Positions 63,069 through 64,000 of a stretch of DNA of 64,000 bases are shown in pieces. Within the stretch, counting starts at the first letter, position 1. Each line of letters opens with the position of its first letter. The DNA is from Shimia sp. (GTDB lineage Bacteria; Pseudomonadota; Alphaproteobacteria; Rhodobacterales; Rhodobacteraceae). The stretch covers positions 239,996-303,995 of the forward strand of contig NZ_JAKVCW010000001.1 in the NCBI RefSeq assembly GCF_022448905.1, given 5' to 3'. Below the pieces are notes generated by a model, which was given only the letters and a program-made list of their open reading frames with translations, did not search any database and had not been told where the DNA came from. Both the position numbers and the translations under genes were made by a program.

Positions 63069-63836
63069 ATGGCATACTTCTACCTAGACGATAGCAAGCA
63101 TCACAAACATGGATTTTCCATCGCAGCCTTCGCGATCTGTGACGTTGAACCTCATGACGAACTAGAAGTAATTTTTGCGGAAAATGGGTTCGATCTAGCA
63201 ACCTACGAGTACAAATCATCTACAACGATGCGCGATAATCCGGATCTGCAGCGCTTGCGCGACGCCTTGAGGAATTTTGTAAGGTCCAAATGTCAGATCG
63301 CCGTCTGCGTTGTTGATGGAGACAAGCAGATCGGTCCGGCTTCCCTCCAACTCTTGAAGAAGGCGATCTTGCACCCACAACTTAGGGGTCAACGCCATCA
63401 GGTTTTCTTTGATGAAGGTCTCTTCTCTTCGGAAAGTAAAGGAAAGCGTGTAGCTTCAGACGTCAGTGGCCTCGACGACTGTACGATTCGATTTGAACAA
63501 GACTCACTGCTCGTATCAGGCATTCAATTGGCCGATTTAATAGCTCACACTTGCGGAACGATGCTTCTTGATGAGCTAGGAAAACTCAACAAAATCGTCA
63601 ACGTGCCAAACTCTGGATATGACGACGATCTGGAAATTGATCTTGGTTTCGAGATGTGGGCAGGCATACGCTACGCATTCTTAAGCGTAGCCAACGGCGC
63701 AGACATCGATGATGAAGACTTTGCAGTAGTGCAGGTGGAACCACACGGCTTATACATTGATCCAAGTGCATCCTGCGAGGTTGCGGCGGCCGCCCTGAAG
63801 AAATTCGGTTCGATATATCTTGGTTGCATTCACTGA
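63069..63836 (+). CDS. DUF3800 protein
   Basis: 255 residues. N-terminal MAYFYLDDSKHHKHGFSIAA, with Asp-Asp in the usual place of DUF3800, and SGIQLADLIAHTCGTMLLDE, its most recognisable motif. The family has an RNase H-like fold and is common in mobile elements and defence islands; its activity is unproven. A single gene, last complete one in the window. Confidence 0.8.
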   Translation: MAYFYLDDSKHHKHGFSIAAFAICDVEPHDELEVIFAENGFDLATYEYKSSTTMRDNPDLQRLRDALRNFVRSKCQIAVCVVDGDKQIGPASLQLLKKAILHPQLRGQRHQVFFDEGLFSSESKGKRVASDVSGLDDCTIRFEQDSLLVSGIQLADLIAHTCGTMLLDELGKLNKIVNVPNSGYDDDLEIDLGFEMWAGIRYAFLSVANGADIDDEDFAVVQVEPHGLYIDPSASCEVAAAALKKFGSIYLGCIH

Positions 63837-64000
63837 GCAAAATGCATCACTGAACAAATTTTCTGCTACACAGTCGGCAACAACAAAAAAGGCGGAGTCT
63901 ACGTTGAAAACCACTATGGGCCAGCAGCTGAATCAGTTCATACCCTGTGTCCGTCGTCAAAGTTTTTGGAACCAAAAGCGGCGTGAACTAAGAGAGTGTT
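63837..64000. other. Window end, no gene assigned
   Basis: 164 bases after the DUF3800 stop. Open frames run off the edge but none has a clear start. No tRNA-Leu-like attachment repeat is visible. Confidence 0.4.

Noticed and set aside
57516..64000. Prophage
   Set aside because: No capsid, terminase, portal or tail genes; the genes present are of mobilization type.

Overview
The window looks like chromosomal DNA of a marine alphaproteobacterium of the order Rhodobacterales, most likely the Roseobacter group. The protein families point there: a variant Flp pilin with a DW pair in place of EY, HspQ, HemP, DUF1127 proteins, an AlkB-like hydroxylase and an aa3 oxidase with an FNR-type box. So does a DUF1127 gene followed by four double-hairpin RNAs of the CcsR ('cuckoo') type known from Rhodobacter. 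Gene density is high, GC-rich hairpin terminators are common, and most genes sit in short operons. No taxonomic search could be run.

Layout. 1-3.7 kb: part of a tad/cpa type IVb pilus locus on the minus strand (four flp pilins, three of them identical in a 293-bp tandem array, then cpaB and an edge-truncated cpaC). 4-16 kb: housekeeping and redox genes (lytic transglycosylase, serine ammonia-lyase, GST, rpiA, gor, hflK-hflC-DUF2065, thiolase, a STAS/anti-sigma kinase pair, gamma-glutamyltransferase, rhodanese). 16-31 kb: hspQ, an AEC transporter, a lipoprotein transglycosylase, hemP, degP, a dnaE2 remnant, ferredoxin, a PAS-LuxR regulator, a YrdC-like protein with leuD, purD, xseA, an AlkB-like hydroxylase and rpmG. 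31-45 kb: a Bax-inhibitor-1 family protein, a LysR regulator, hisN-like phosphatase, 8-oxoguanine deaminase, two tRNA-Gly(GCC), ctaD and an Mrp ATPase. 45.5-46.2 kb: DUF1127 gene plus CcsR-like array. 46-57.3 kb: GST, a UvrD-type helicase, FMN-dependent alpha-hydroxy-acid dehydrogenase, pyruvate carboxylase, a c-type cytochrome, pseudoazurin and lipB.

At about 57.5 kb a tRNA-Leu(GAG) marks a sharp change. To its right lies an accessory region that looks like an integrated mobilizable element: an AlpA/excisionase-like protein, a relaxase with a primase-like C-terminus, a MobB-like membrane protein encoded inside the relaxase gene in another frame, a MobC-like protein, a probable oriT palindrome, several small unknown genes and a DUF3800 protein. 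No integrase and no second attachment site are in the window, so the right end of the element lies outside or has decayed.

Non-coding structure is rich. The CcsR-like array has eight hairpins carrying CTCCTCCC-type loops. A 200-bp double palindrome precedes degP. Two families of short dispersed palindromic repeats are each seen twice, one with compensatory base changes in a stem. There is also a hairpin in front of an XRE-type regulator.
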